Source of the DNA: Apostichopus japonicus
Taxonomy: Eukaryota; Echinodermata; Holothuroidea; Aspidochirotida; Stichopodidae
Length of the DNA: 64,000 bases
Assembly: GCF_037975245.1 (NCBI RefSeq)
Contig: NC_092565.1
Coordinates: 7,248,999 to 7,312,998 of the forward strand
Direction of reading: 5' to 3'
Shown: piece by piece, positions 12,901-27,900 of the stretch
Layout: every line of letters begins with the position of its first letter
Position numbering within the stretch: the stretch's first letter is position 1
Notes under the pieces: generated by a model
What the model saw: only the letters and a program-made list of their open reading frames with translations
What the model was told of the DNA's origin: nothing
The model's database searches: none
Position numbers and translations under genes: made by a program

Positions 12901-15900
12901 CTTACCCTTTACGTCATACAAACAAACATGTTATTTGTGGTTTCAGGCAACCATCAGTCATTCTTCTGCATTACATTCACATGTTTTCTTCTTCCTTTAT
13001 CATATTAGTCACTGCTGACACGAAAATATGTTTGAAAGATATGGACTTTGATCAAGTGATATTACACTTTAAACTGCAAATTCTTGCTCAGAATAGCATT
13101 TGCTGACCTAATATGACTTTGCTCGATATCTGAGTAAAAGGGAGGATTGATAATGGGGAAACTTTCATTGAATATTTTTTTTTTACATTTTTTCTTATAG
13201 TTAACGGCCCATGTGCCTCCTCTCCGTGTGAAAACAGTGGTTTGTGTATCGAAGAATCCAGTGAAGAATTTTCATGTCACTGTCTGGGTTATTACTATGG
13301 CGACCTATGTGAAAATTCATGTAAGTATTCTGTTGGAATGTATCGAAGGAGATTTGTATACACCTAATACCATATCGAGGTCAAACAGTATATGCAAGAT
13401 GTTACACATGGAGATTGATCTGTGCCCCGCCGGTGTGTGTGTCCGGGTGGGGGTGGGGGGTTAACAGGGCCGCCTTTTGAGATTGGGCTGACAAGCTCAG
13501 CTTTATCATAACAAGATATATGAACACGTCATGAAGTATGTTCAGACTTTTAATTGATTTGAGGAAGTTTTGTTTTATTTAGTTAAACTATAATTTTAAA
13601 TACAAACTTTTAAATTTTCTATCGGTTTTCTATACGTATAAAGGTCAATATTGTTCTTTTAACATTAGGGAAAATTCACAAGATTATTACAACAATTTCA
13701 GCATACCACATGTCCAATTTTCGACGTAAGCATATTATACACACAACACAGTAGCTGAATTGCTATATGGGAATACTTTTTGCCTATTATCGCACTCTCT
13801 ATACATGGTCACCATTCGTTTAACAGGGTTTTTGGATTTGTCACAGTTGTTTTTCTAGTGAATATCCAGTATTGTATTTTCACTATAATAGTGACTTTTT
13901 CGTTGATTTAATTAATTGTTTTCTTGCCTTTTGATTTTTTGCTATTGATATTCAGTGTTCCCTGCATGCCACTACAGTCCTTGTGAAAATGGGGCCGTTT
14001 GTCAAGATGCCGCAAACGGCAAAGATTACACGTGCGATTGTGTACGGGGTTACTCTGGCATACATTGTGAACGATTAGGTATGTTCATCATTATTTATGA
14101 AATTAGTCATTCTATACATAAATCGTATACAAACTGTTGTATTTTATCATTTCCTATTATTATATAGGCTATCATGTTTTTTGTCATATATTTTCATAAT
14201 TTCATTCTTTCAATCCGGTTGATTAAATTTTCTATTTTTGCCTTTTGGAATAATCTCTCTCAAGATATATTTATAATAGTACTCTTTCAAGATTGGACAT
14301 AAGTCTACAGTCACTTAATCATATATATGCCCTATGTTTGAAAGAAAAATCTTATTACTCTTCACATTACCCATGCCATAATAACAGCCATTATGGTTTT
14401 ATATCACTTCACTTCCTTAACGACCAATGTCTATTATGAAGTCAGAGTATTCAACATCTCACAAAGTGTAATTCATCGTATATAGATATAATATATTACT
14501 TTTGTCAATCTATGACGTTAATACAATCTGTGGAAATCTCTATATTGACTACAGTGGAAGCGCCAAGCCCATGTCTGATAGGGTCGCCATGTCTGAATGA
14601 AGGAGAATGCCTTCAAAGGGGTGACTTGGAGGGCTACATTTGCGAATGCCCGTACCCCTTTTATGGCACGCAATGTCAGCTCATCGGTAAGTGGTCAGAA
14701 ACAGCTTTGAATATAGTTTTTAAGAGTGTCTGGCTTGTAGGTCAAGGGTCACGAATGTGTCGTATACATCTCACCCACAATGCAGCATCGCCATGCTGAT
14801 ATGTCAAGATTCCGTGCAAGCGATAAGGAATGGAAGCACCGGAATGTAGTAAAGGTGGGAATGGGGGGAGGGGCTAGTGGGAGGGGGTAGTGAGAGTTAT
14901 TAGGCGCCCAGAGTAACATTGGTACCTTTTATAACTGGATATGCCGATCACATGATTTCCTGAGGGTGCTAATCATGTAGGGTGTGGGGAGGGATGGGGT
15001 AGCATATAGTGCGTTTAAGGGTTTTGATCTCAATATTGTGGATAACAATTATTGTTTAATTTAGCAATAGAATGGATGGTTAAAAAAAATAATGTAAATA
15101 AATAAGAAAGAAACAAAAACAAACAATAGGTCATGAGAATTTGGTTCCTAGTTGGGGGGTAGAAGGGGTGGGGGGGGGTTGTACCGGGATTATAAGCTTG
15201 ATGGGATGGAAAATGGTACTTCTTTGCAATGACTTCACTCCTGAAAATAAAAGCATACTAAGCTGTTCGTTCTCCCTTTGCTTACTCAATTTGAAAATAA
15301 TTAAAGAAGTAAAAAAATATCGGACAATTCACTAATTGTTAGATTAAATAAAATAGTTTATCTATTGTTTCTATTTGTGATATACGCAGCAACGTCACCC
15401 TGTGATTCCAACCCATGTGCGCATGACGGAACTTGTACTGAGACTATGGATGGGACGGACTTCACCTGTGAATGCACTTCGGGATACTTAGGAAAGCGCT
15501 GCTTGGAAAATGGTGAGTATGGCTTCAACCAATCAAATTATAGGCATATTCTATATTGATATAAATATGCAACAAGGACATGCATTTAAGCAATGTATAA
15601 TCAGCTATACCATGTTATGTTTTTTGCAAATTAATTTATAAAGGACCGCCCACTATAATTCATAAGTGAAGGAATTTTACTTTTGTGAACGAACCATATT
15701 TTGGTAATGTAACGTCATAATTTAAGGTATGACGTAATTCAATGGAGAGCCCTTTCACTTTACCAATGTACGAGGAACAAAATCATCCCCCCCTCCACCC
15801 CCCCAACCTCCCTCCAAAAGAAAAAAAACTTTGTTGTGGATAGAATTGTTATTTTTATTAGTATTTTTTAGTTTGTGTTATTTATGTAAATGACTTACGG

Positions 15901-18900
15901 TGCGAACATAACTTTAATATAACAAACATGTCTTTTTATAACTATACTTTCTCTATTATAGCGGCTTGTAGCTCTCAACCGTGCGCTCCCGGTAAAGGAG
16001 TCTGTCTGGCTGCTGAGGATTACAGCCAATCTTATGTGTGTTATTGTCCAGCATATTATCATGGACAAAACTGTGAAATGTCTCGTAAGTAAAACAAATA
16101 CAATATTTGATTTCAATGAGAATGACCTCAAAGGGTACTTCCATGAAACAAAAATATGGATGTGTTTTATTATTTGATGAAACATAAAAAATATGGATGT
16201 GCCCAAAATTGTCACCATATTTGTTGAATGAGATAACTGAGTTATAATTTTGTTAAATAATGTTAAAACAATGAATGACGGGGGACATTATTGAATCACT
16301 TCCAAGAACCCTCCCACACAAAAAAATATTCAAAGGCTTCAGGAAGACAAATATTTGAGTGCTGTGTGTGTCACTGTAGCTGTTCCAGTTTTCAAGTTAT
16401 TGATCTTTAATAAAAAAATTCTGAATCTCAGAAGTACTTGTAGAAGGGATGGATGACTTTAATCACAAAATTAACTTTGATATTTTTGTAAACTATTCAA
16501 AGTACACTACTATCAGTCAAGCTTGTATTTCTATGACACTTTTGAATTTCTGAAAATAATTACCCCTTAAACAAATGAGGTTCATCAATTAAAGGGACTG
16601 AATTACTGAGTTTAATATACATTATCATTCGGTCAGTTTCACAGATGCAACTTAAACCTCAAACAGAGAAAGAAGATATTTTTATGGCCTCAAATGACAT
16701 GTTTATGATACACTACGAATATATCAAGGAGAGATGGCAATGAAAGTCATGAGTTTGCTTTACCCCTGTTTCACATAGTAGCAATAAATACGCCTTGTGT
16801 AAAAGGGTGCTCATTTGTTATTATGAAATAAGGTTGATGATGAGTCGATGAGGGCTAATTATTAATGTTTTGTTTTATAGGCATTCAAAACATGGCATCA
16901 GTTTTAACATCATAAAGAACAGAATACCCTTAGTTGATGATCTAATGGTCATTGTGTTAGACTTAATAAGCCAGCCGCTTTAATTGTTGGATCTCATATG
17001 TTTGAAGGGTCATTCTCAAAATATAAATTTCTGCCAATGGTCATCCTCTTACGGTTGGGTCGTGAGTGGTACATGGCGGGGGAAGATTCAAATAATGAAA
17101 TACACCCGTCGAACTATACTGAATGTAAAAGATGTTCATGTACCTGGGTGTTTAGATAGCAGGGTCCGGAATTCTCAATTTTTTTTTTACTTGTTCATTT
17201 TCTTCTCAGTTTTCCCCAAGTGTCACTACAGTCCCTGTCAAAATAATGGCTTCTGTGAGGATCATGAAGACGGTGAGGGTTATTCCTGTCGGTGTCTGCC
17301 AGGATTTTCGGGTCGAGACTGTGAACTGGGTGGTAAGTCAAATATTGCACCATCATCATCATCATAATCATCAGGGATTTACGCAGGGGGAGGGGGGGGG
17401 GCAAAGCAATGGGAACAATTGCTCCCCCTTTGAGCACCTCGAAAAATTTAATTTAACTAAAAGTAGAAAATATAATTAAATCCCTCTTTTCAGGTTGAAG
17501 GAAGCTAAGCGACCCTTCTCAATCTTTCTCCTGAAAGTTTGTCTTCTACGTAATACAATACTCTTATTATTGCTTATTTCCTGAAACGTCCCGGGCATTT
17601 CGGGCACAAATTTCCTTTGTAGATCATGGTGCTTTGTTCAGTGTAATAAAGCTCCCATTTGTGTGAAGTGCATCTATTAAAATTCTGCTCCCCCCCCCTC
17701 AAATTTCTGGCTCAACCCTGATCACCATCATCATTAATCTAAGTGAGTGTCTAAAGATGGTTGTGGAGAACAACCCCTTCCCGGATATATCCTATTCCCT
17801 AGGGAGATGTCATACAAGGGTTTAATGTCATTCCATATCCAAGATCCAAGACTAGCAAGTCCGAGTATGACGTCACAGCGTTTGATCAACTAATGTATCT
17901 CATTATCCAACTTTATTTTTCTTTGATATGTGTTAGCATTTGCTATATGTAGCAAAATAACACGGACGTATACCTTGTGGACTGTTGCATTAAAGGGGGG
18001 TGCGGGGAGGTTGGGGGCAGAGACAGGGTGGATAGAGAGGGGGTACATACGTCTGTAGCTCTGCAACCTCCTGCAATTAAGAATTAAAATGAGATTAAAG
18101 TAACTTAGCAATTAATAATCATTTATCATAATCATTAATAATCAGTTTTTGAAAACAGTTGTTACTCGAATCATCAGCTGATTGGACCAAAGACGTCAGT
18201 TATTGTAACTCTTTAACAAACGAAAGGACCAGTCCATTCGATTTGGACAAATTTGTCGCCCACACCCTTTGCTTACGTACGCAGACTGATTATTGAAATA
18301 TAAGAAAAATTGTGGGATACCGTGGAAGGGCATTTGAATATATTACACCAACAAATTGCCAGTAAACACAAGCAGCTACTTTTAGTTTTAATTTGTAAGA
18401 ATAAGTCGTTACCTTAATTTATTTTGTAGTTGCAACTGAAAGACCTTGCACCGAAGGTACCTGTCAGAATAATGGTCTGTGTCTACAACGAGGAGACTAC
18501 CTGGACTACATTTGCAAATGTGTCTCGCCCTATTATGGATCAACATGCGAATACATGGGTAACGTCATTCATCCATTTTTACTAGTGTAACTCGGTAAGG
18601 CATAGCTTACCTTCACCGAGACCCTCCTGTGCGGTATTGTGGAATGGCCTGGGATGGGGGGGGGGGGAGAGGTGGACGGAACTGTTGGGCGTTGGTGTCG
18701 GTATAAGTCTAGGACACAATTTATTCGAAAATATCCTACATAGAATGCCAGGGATGGGGGAGAATAACAGGTTTTTTTTTTTGGTATGCGTTGATTCTGG
18801 TACGTTTATGATTATATTTATATCTCTACATATTAGGGTAAAAACTAAAGATTATAAAACAGGGAATTTTTTGTTCTTAAATAGCGCCCACAGCCTGTGC

Positions 18901-21900
18901 CGCAGATCCCTGCCAGAATGGAGCTACTTGCACTGATGATGTCTATTCAGACGGCTATAGCTGTGCTTGCCAAGATGGTTTCATGGGTACAGATTGTGAA
19001 TATAGTGGTGAGTTGTCAAAATATAATCATTAAATAAACAATAAAAAACAGCACTTTTCTACTTTAACTGGATTGAACATTTCAATCTTATTTTTGACTA
19101 AATATAAGCAAATCAACAATAGAAACTGATTGGGAGGTTATAAAAAAATTTGAAAAAGCATCAAAGCATCAAAAAGCAAAAAAAGGGGTTTATTTTTGGG
19201 GGGGGGGGATTCTCTTTGTATGTGTGTGTGGATAGAACAGTATTCGAACAAGTGACCTCAGCATAACAAGATAAGGGCTCTACCTATTGAACTACTCATC
19301 CCTTAGGTCAGTTAGTTTGACCGAAACACTCGAGATGAAAAGTTTCATATGTGCTTGCATCTTTACGTACACCACAAAAACAAAAGTACATGTGGAAATA
19401 CTGTAAGATCATACTAATTATATTTACGGGTCGTTCTAGTGACCCAGAGGTAGTAGTATTTATGAATATTCATATATAAATTAATACATTGTCCTCTCCT
19501 ATCTAGTGACCTCTCCGTGTGAAGCAAATCCATGCGAACATGACGGTGTCTGTGTTGAAATGGGAAGCAATGCTACTTGTTATTGCTTAAGTTACTACTA
19601 TGGAGAATTTTGTGAACACTCACGTAAGTTGTTTTTTTTCAAACATAAATATTGGAGAACAAGCAGACACAGTTAAAAAGTTTTAAACATCTCAATACAC
19701 GAATGAAAAATATTTCATTTCATTTCATATAATATTACACCAATAAAGAAATTATAAAGCAAAATATTATATGATTTGGAGCCACATTTTCCATCACAAC
19801 ATTTTGTTTATAACATTGTCATAATTCAATATACGGTGCCTGATGTCACGAGGAACTGAACTATACACTGTCGTTACGTACCGGTAAATAGAAATGAAGC
19901 TAAACATAACCCATGTCAAAAATTTCAAATTTCAGATGAACATTAATCTGGTTACTTTGAATGTATATCTCACTATCCATGCTCAAGCTTTTTGTGAATT
20001 ACAAAATGTGGTTAGTGAATGAACAAGTTCATGTGCTGCGTATTTAGTCATTAAAGCGTCCAAAAACATCCCATGTGATGCAAGTATGTCCTGGAAAAAA
20101 CTTCTCTTATTTGCTTTATTTGGAAGTTATAGTCGTACCTCCTCGCCAAGCCCCTACCCCCCCACACCTCTCCACCCTCCCAGCTGAAACTAAGTCTTTA
20201 CCGTCCAACAGCACTACAAGCATAAGCAGAGATTACAATTTAATTAATGAACTATCCACATCCCCCAGTTCCATCTTCATCCCCCACACCACACAATGTT
20301 GTTAGGATTTAAAACCAGTCTTTCTAATTTGCAGGTTTCCCTCCATGTCATTACGAGCCGTGTCAGAACGCAGCATTTTGTGTCGATCATGAAAACGGGA
20401 AGGATTACAGCTGTACTTGCCCACCTGGATTCTCTGGGAAAGACTGTGACGTTGGAGGTAAGACAACCTAAGCGAGCCGGGGGGGGGGGAGTGGGCCTGG
20501 GGGTTAGTTGGCCATCGAGCGATGTACTTGGACTCAATGATTTGATTGGATGATTTCGAAACTAAGCTGAGAAAAATGTGACAATTGGCAATTATAGCAA
20601 AATACGTATATTTCGAACATTTAACCAGTTGCATTACAAGCAATGCAACCTAGCATCTGGAAGGTCGTGGGTTCGCACCCTGGACTGCCAAAGTGAAGTG
20701 TGGTGGGATTTTCACACAGAAGAATCCGCGGTTTCCCATATGAAATGGTCTTTCAAATTGGAAAAAAAAAATCAAAATGATCTAAAGCAGTTAAGTGGAT
20801 AGCCACCCGATGAGATGGTATAAATCTACAAGCCTTTCAGTTTCTCCCAATTGTTTTTTTGTCTTTGTTGTTCATATTCACTTCTGTAAAATGATCACCT
20901 GATTTGTGGAGGGAATATGTCTAGTTCGGTTTATAGTGTGGAGGCTTAGAGGCATTGAAGACTCGCCCCAAACTGCGTGCCGCCTCTGAAAAAGTTAACT
21001 TTCCGTTGCTTGCAAGTGAAGTTTTCTGCTTGTCGCTATAAAAAGCAGACAGTGATGAAACGTGATACCTTGTTATCTTTAGCTGGACCTGAGATGTCCA
21101 TCGCTGTATCGTTTGTATACTGTGCTGTGGGTATTGACCGCAGCTGTATGTACTGACTGTACACTAGTGTCTAATTACCGAAGATAGCAAGCCGTGTGTG
21201 TATTTTCTGGGATCGATGGACACTTTTGTTACACCTCATTTGAAACTAGCTCAGGTTACCGCCATTGGACGTTTCTTTTTGCGCAAGTCTTCACACCCTT
21301 TAAGAAACTGATGTGACTTATTAGTCTTTTCCACAGTAGCCTACTGCATATTGTATTAACCTATCCAATATAAAATCTAATGAAATATAGCTAAGTATAT
21401 TTTCAACCGTGTCTTCCTCGTCTTCAGTTCTTCATTGCTATTTATGAATATGTAATCGATTATGCAGTGTGTGTTATTAAACATTTAATACAAATTCATT
21501 GTTTTTACTTCCCCCCCTTATTTAACGACACAGATGCAATCCTCAGGCCTTGCGATACCCTCGATTGTAGTAACCACGGTAACTGTTACCAACGAGGTGA
21601 CTATTTGGAATACACATGCGTATGTGAAGATATATACTACGGCAGAGATTGCGAACTGGAAGGTAAAATGAGTTGCTTTTTATTAGGGTGGGTGGATGTG
21701 GTGGGGGGATATTAATATTTTATTTACAAAGATGATATTTTTCATGTAATAAACGTGCGTAAACAATTAAGTTACTGCTATGCTAATGAGTTTTGCTATA
21801 ATATGCAAAAGACTTGTGCATACACATATAGATCAGTAACAGTGATAATATTTTGTGTAAGTTCGGGTGTTTGATAAAGAGTTACCAAAAACAAAAACGG

Positions 21901-24900
21901 ATCCTAAATGTAATCTTTCCTCTTTGTATGCATTAGCTACCTTACCATGCGATTCAAACCCATGTCAAAATGGAGCGTTTTGCGTGGATTTGAGCGAAGA
22001 ATACTTATGCATCTGTCAGGACGGTTACAGCGGCCAGTCTTGCGAATTTCACGGTAAGCATTATCTTCAAAAACATCATCTTGGCGCTCCATAGCATGGT
22101 TAGACACACATTGGCATCTTTCGAGTGGCATCAAGAGCTAAGTTGGGACCCGGGGCAAGGGACCACTTTTGGCAACCCTTCATCTCTCCTTAAGCCCATA
22201 ATTAAAATGATTTAACAATATACTTTATCCCATGTTTCCCGCATCTCTTAGTCCTGGACCACTTCGAGACTACCTCTGACCTCCCTTTTTTTCAGGGCTG
22301 TAAAACACACACACGTACACAGAGATATAACACCAAAGTTCATGTCCTGATAAAACAGTTACCCATTATTTCTCCCAATCTCGTCACCATATAATGATTT
22401 TCTCTTTCTTCTGGAAAAAAAATTAATCATGGGTTGCAAAATTATGCAGGAGATGGATAAAGATTTATTTAAATCATCTGTTTACCAATATTTATTTGCA
22501 TTTATTATTATTATTATTAATTATTATGATTTTCTTCCATTAAGATGAGTTGCCATGTGCCATAAGACCTTGTCAATATGGTGGCGTTTGCCTAAACTCC
22601 GATGACGGAAGATCATATGTCTGTTACTGTACGTCATACTACTTTGGCGAGCGGTGTGAAAATCCTTGTAAGTGTCGTTTTCATATTTTTGTATTTTCGT
22701 ATTTCATATTTTCTCCTTCACTCTTCTTCTTCTTCTTCTTCTCCAATAAATTAGCTATAAATATTTACACATCCATCTATTTATAAAAACGTATGAGGAA
22801 GATGATATGTAAAACTATCTGATTTTCAAGATACATCTTTTCTACATACAACAAGCAAAAAAAAAAAAAAATTGTTTTCAAAAATCAGGAGATGAATTCA
22901 TCTGATTGTAACTTTATCAGAAGTTACTACTGAATCAGAGAAGCTTCATAGAATTGGTAAGGACTTACGCTCGTTTGATTTGATTTATGATTTATTCGAC
23001 AGCTTCAAGTTTTAAAGGAATGACTAAATTTAAAATGAACAAATGGTGCGTCCACGTGGATCCTATCGGTGGGATGGGGGAGATCGGTGGGCAAATGGGG
23101 TGGGTGGGAAGGGGTGGGTCAGAACAGTCTATAATCTAGCGTCAGTTACACTTTGCCCCGATGAAACCACCTACACTCCCATGCAACCCTCCTCACGTCG
23201 CACCAACCTCAACCATCCCTGTAAACCATACAAGTTATAACACTCAACTTTTACATGCAGTGTTCCCAAGATGTCACTACAGTCCGTGTCAAAATGGCGG
23301 ATCCTGTGTGGACTACCCTAACGGAGAAGATTATGACTGCTTGTGTAGCGACGGATTCTCTGGCAAGGACTGTGAACTCACAGGTCAGTAGTATGCGTGA
23401 TTAGCGTACTCATGAATATTCATTTATCTTTCTGATCATGCCACGTATTTATCACCATCTAGGCATACATTTAAGGGTACATCCAAAGGGTGAATAGTTA
23501 CACAGAAGATGTGTACAATTTATTGGGTGGATCTTGTTGGAAAATTATATTCTATTTAACTTGTTAAATCAGGGTTGTCCAACCTACGGCCCGCGGGCCA
23601 CAGTCCGGCCCGCCGCAGGGTTGCGTCCGGCCCGCCAGAGATGCTCTACGGTGCGAAATTTTAGTGAGCAGATTTATTGATAACAATTTGAAGCTATATA
23701 ATCAATCATTCGAACCTTCTGGGTCCAAAAAAAAACTGCATACAGGTTAGTTTGTGTGACACTCTCAGCGGAGGGGGCGGGGCGGCTGGACTTTATTCAT
23801 CTGTTTTATCAGGAAGGAAAATAAATCAGTGTGCTCCGCGCGCAGTGCTCACATTTTGTTGCCTTGGGCTCTGGACAAAAATCGAGCGTAGGGTTCATGC
23901 GGCCCCCCCCCTTCATCATAATCATTCCATGTGGCCCTCCTCTGCAAAAGGTTGGACAACCCTGTGTTAAACACAACACTGAGAATTAAAGTGAATGGGT
24001 TAAGAATGCTTTGGACAAGCACTTTAAGCATTGTAATTGGGTCTGAGTGTTTGTTTCTTCAGTTTTTTTTTTATGGCTCTCCTATAGGGTCCTTGATGGG
24101 GACTTGAGTGTCCCTCCTGATCCTTTTCTTTTTTTACTGAACTAAACTAATATCAGAATGGAAATAAATTCTAAACTAAATTAATTTCTGAGAGGTGACC
24201 CTCACAATTATCCTCAGAATGTTCCGGTGAGAATTAGACAAGAAAAAAGCCTCATTAAAATCCAGCTTCTTAAATTAAAGGCAAAACCAAAGCAGTACAA
24301 GATAAAACAAATTTAATCATCATTTGACACTGGGGGAGGATATTTTCTCTTCGAAATATTCAAAAGTAATTTGTTTCAGATATAATTGAGGTGAGGTGAT
24401 TTTCTTTTATTTAATTTTTCTGTTCTTTTTACAGCTGACTTTTCCGTGACTTCATGTGAAGATGTTCCCTGTCTCAATGGGGGTTCTTGTCTCCATGACT
24501 ACGAGTTAGATGGTTACTTCTGTTTCTGCCCATCGCCATTTGTAGGATCAAGATGTGAACAGTTTGGTGAGTTCCGCGATTATAAAAAAAAAACATTGTT
24601 GCTAGGCAATGGTCTTTAAGTATGGTGGCCCAGAAAGGAGATTGAGAAATAGATACAATAATAGTGAACTGAAAATTAATGTCACGTCCCCCCAAAAAAA
24701 GATAATTGCATGAATGAAAAAATCTACGAATTTTTTTCCTATATAATAGGTCCTAATTTAGCAATGTGGAGATGGTTATTTCTCCAACAGACTGAAATTA
24801 AAGTACACTTTATTTTGTCATTACAGATCTTCAGCCATGTAATTCTAATCCTTGCCAGAATTCAGCCCAGTGTCTGAACAGAGAAGACGGTAGAGATTTC

Positions 24901-27900
24901 TTTTGTGCTTGTCCAGAGAACTACCACGGAAAAACTTGCTCTGAACGAGGTAAAAGATATTAACAACAACAAAAAACAAGGCTCAGATTAATAGACAATT
25001 TATATTGAAAACAGTCGTCTATAATTAACCCAGGTGAAACATTGAACTTACAACCAGGTATCTGAATTTTTCAATATTGTCAATAAATTGTAAATCTGCC
25101 TTAATCCCTCGACGGAGAGAATTTTACGGATACGATCAAGTCTGAAGAGGTAATATCGTGCTAAGGACTCATGGAAAAGCCAATTTCCATTATCATAACT
25201 ACGCTATCTGTTCTATCAAACATGTCCACCTCCCCCCCCCCCACCTCCCCTCCTTGTATATTACAACAAAAGATACTAGATTCGATCTAAAATTAAACTT
25301 GTAAGGATATCTACATTCAGGAACCCGAGAAAATACAAAGTGTGAATACTAAGCGGTTCAAATTATCCCAAATCTCCAGTTTATTACCCGACCATATTTT
25401 ATTATATTTTGAATTATTTGAATTTCCTCTTCCAGTTCCGCCATGCCAGACTCAACCATGTTTGAACGATGGCACTTGCCTCAACCAAGACAATAACGAG
25501 AACTACTTGTGCGTCTGTCCTGTCACACACTACGGCGAAAACTGCGAATATGAAGGTAGGTCAAAGGTCACCAGAATTGACCCTCCCCCAGCCCACCACC
25601 ACCACCTCCTCCCCCAATAAGCAAAAGAAAGTCAGATCAAGAAACTTTTTTGATCATTTTAATTTTAATTTTAACTTTTAAAACGTCCAGCGAAGTCTTT
25701 CTAAACATGTTACATTATTTTCATTATAAATGACATTGGTATAGGCTACATTCTTTTTTTCCCTTCTTCCCTATCATCGCAGCGAGTTCATCCAGAGGTT
25801 GTGATGTCAGTCCATGTCAAAATGGAGGCTCATGCTACAACAGGGAGGAAGATGGCGGATTTGTCTGCATATGCAAGCCAGGATTCATCGGTGTCGCTTG
25901 TGAGATAATCGGTAAATCCCTTTGACCTCTTACTCATGTTTCAAATGTCTATATTTCTGAGGAGTATTGCAACCTCTATAAAGTCTTGGTTTTAATAATA
26001 CAGCAGATCAAACACAAGTGAACATTTTTGTGTTACGTATTTTAGATCCTCCTGCAAGCAGGAACTCGCAAAGAAGCCATCATTGGCTTATCAAAGCTGC
26101 AAGCTGACCGAAGGCAGTCTCTTAGATTCATATTTTAACGGCCATGATTATGAATTGTGAATTGGCAACCAGTGGCGGAGCATCCATACAGTCAGGGGGG
26201 CGGATGCCCCCCCTCCCTGACGGACTCAAATGGACTTCTGGCACCTTTTTCAGCTTTTTACCACTTTTTACTTATTCACGATTATTGCCTGTTTGATTGT
26301 GCTCTCATCTACCTATTGACATTTGTTACATTAACTGTAAATTAATTAGCAAGGTCCGGAAAGGGTCATTTCCGATGATCTAGGGAGTATCTTTACTCCA
26401 AAAATCTCTGTACGCTCTGTGCCAACCTGTGGTGGCGCTCCACTTGGATAGTGTAGAAAGCGCCACCTACAGACCATTCTTGCCCCCTCTGACCAATACC
26501 CCTAGCTCTGCCACTGTTGTCAACAACTCTGTAACTGGACGACATACATTAATCTTGGAATGACTCGAACTGGGGACCTTATAAAAGAAAGGCACCGGCG
26601 TTAACCACTGAGCTACACTCCCTTTCATTCTTCCTTTATTCTTCATGTTTGCTGCTTTTAGATTCTCAAGAACCATGTTTCTCCTCTCCCTGTCAAAACG
26701 GCGGACAATGCCTCAACTCAGCCAACAGCACTGACTTTGTGTGTCTCTGCGATACTGGTTTCAGTGGGAAACGGTGTGAGGTGTACCGTGAATATTCCTC
26801 GGAGGATGATGACGGCAGTGAGTCATAATTCTGTTTTGGTTGGGGGTGGTGGGGGGGTGGTGGGGGGTCTTGTTTACTTCATTAAACAAAGGTAGTTCCA
26901 GAGAGTTGCCAGAAAGTTTCAAGAAAGTAAATTTTCAGATCCAGTGTATGGACAGTTTTCGTAACAATTGTATTATAAGCTATTTTAATTGAACCATGGG
27001 TTTACATCTACTACTCAATTAATATTTCAAATATTATTATAGTCATGTTTATATCATTTAATACTGGGCAAATCTGCCTCTTCAAGCACATGCATGCTCA
27101 CATCAAATTCGGTACCTCTGTAGTGGCAACGTGTATTTGGCCGTTAGGACCCTGTCGTGAGGTCAAATATTCAAAAGATTCTGCAACTCACAACATTGGA
27201 GCTCTTTCCTTAGCCATAATTAACATTTAAAGCAATTAACATTTATTTACGATAAACAATTTATTACAATCAACATAAAGTTAGATCGAAACGTGCTGTT
27301 TGATTTCACTGACGTCATGACAGATAAAATGGTGTTTAAGGTCAGCTATATATGAATGGAACGACCTCATTGTCCTTTGACACTTCTTAAACAAATATAT
27401 TTAGTTCGATACATGATTTGAGTTTAACATACTTTATCCAAATAATAAAATGAATGATCATTGATTCTCAGTTCATGTTGAGTTTCAAGTCTAAGAAATG
27501 AAAAGAGTGGTGATAAAATTTCATTTTAAAGTTTAAAATTAAAATTTTGGAATTCCGCTCATTTTCTTTGCCCGTTTCCGTTGTGTGTAATTTTCCCGGT
27601 CAGTTTCTCCGTTGTTCATTTACTTAGAAAAGTGACTTTGTTTGTGTGTTTGTACAATTGTTCTGTATCCTAACTGAGGGCTTGAACAAAGGAATTCCCA
27701 GAATCACCACGTCCTCAGAAGAATTCTGTTATTCAGGGTATTGTTAAAGGTTAAGGTCCATGGATTTGAACAACAGAAAAACAAAAACAAAGGGATCCTA
27801 AGTGTGTTTGTGTGTCTGAAATGGCATGAAGAGTTATAATATACTTATATACATATACCGTTTTAAGCACTATCAAATACTTTCAGAGACTTTTGACGAG

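Noticed and set aside
12338-12921. Three overlapping 148-155 codon minus-strand frames with [14 protein letters not shown]-like repeats
   Set aside because: They are translations of the 20-bp minisatellite in three frames; the repeat derives from a splice donor on the other strand.
26557-26625. Functional tRNA gene
   Set aside because: A and B boxes are present but acceptor stem pairing fails at several positions, so a tRNA-derived repeat is more likely.
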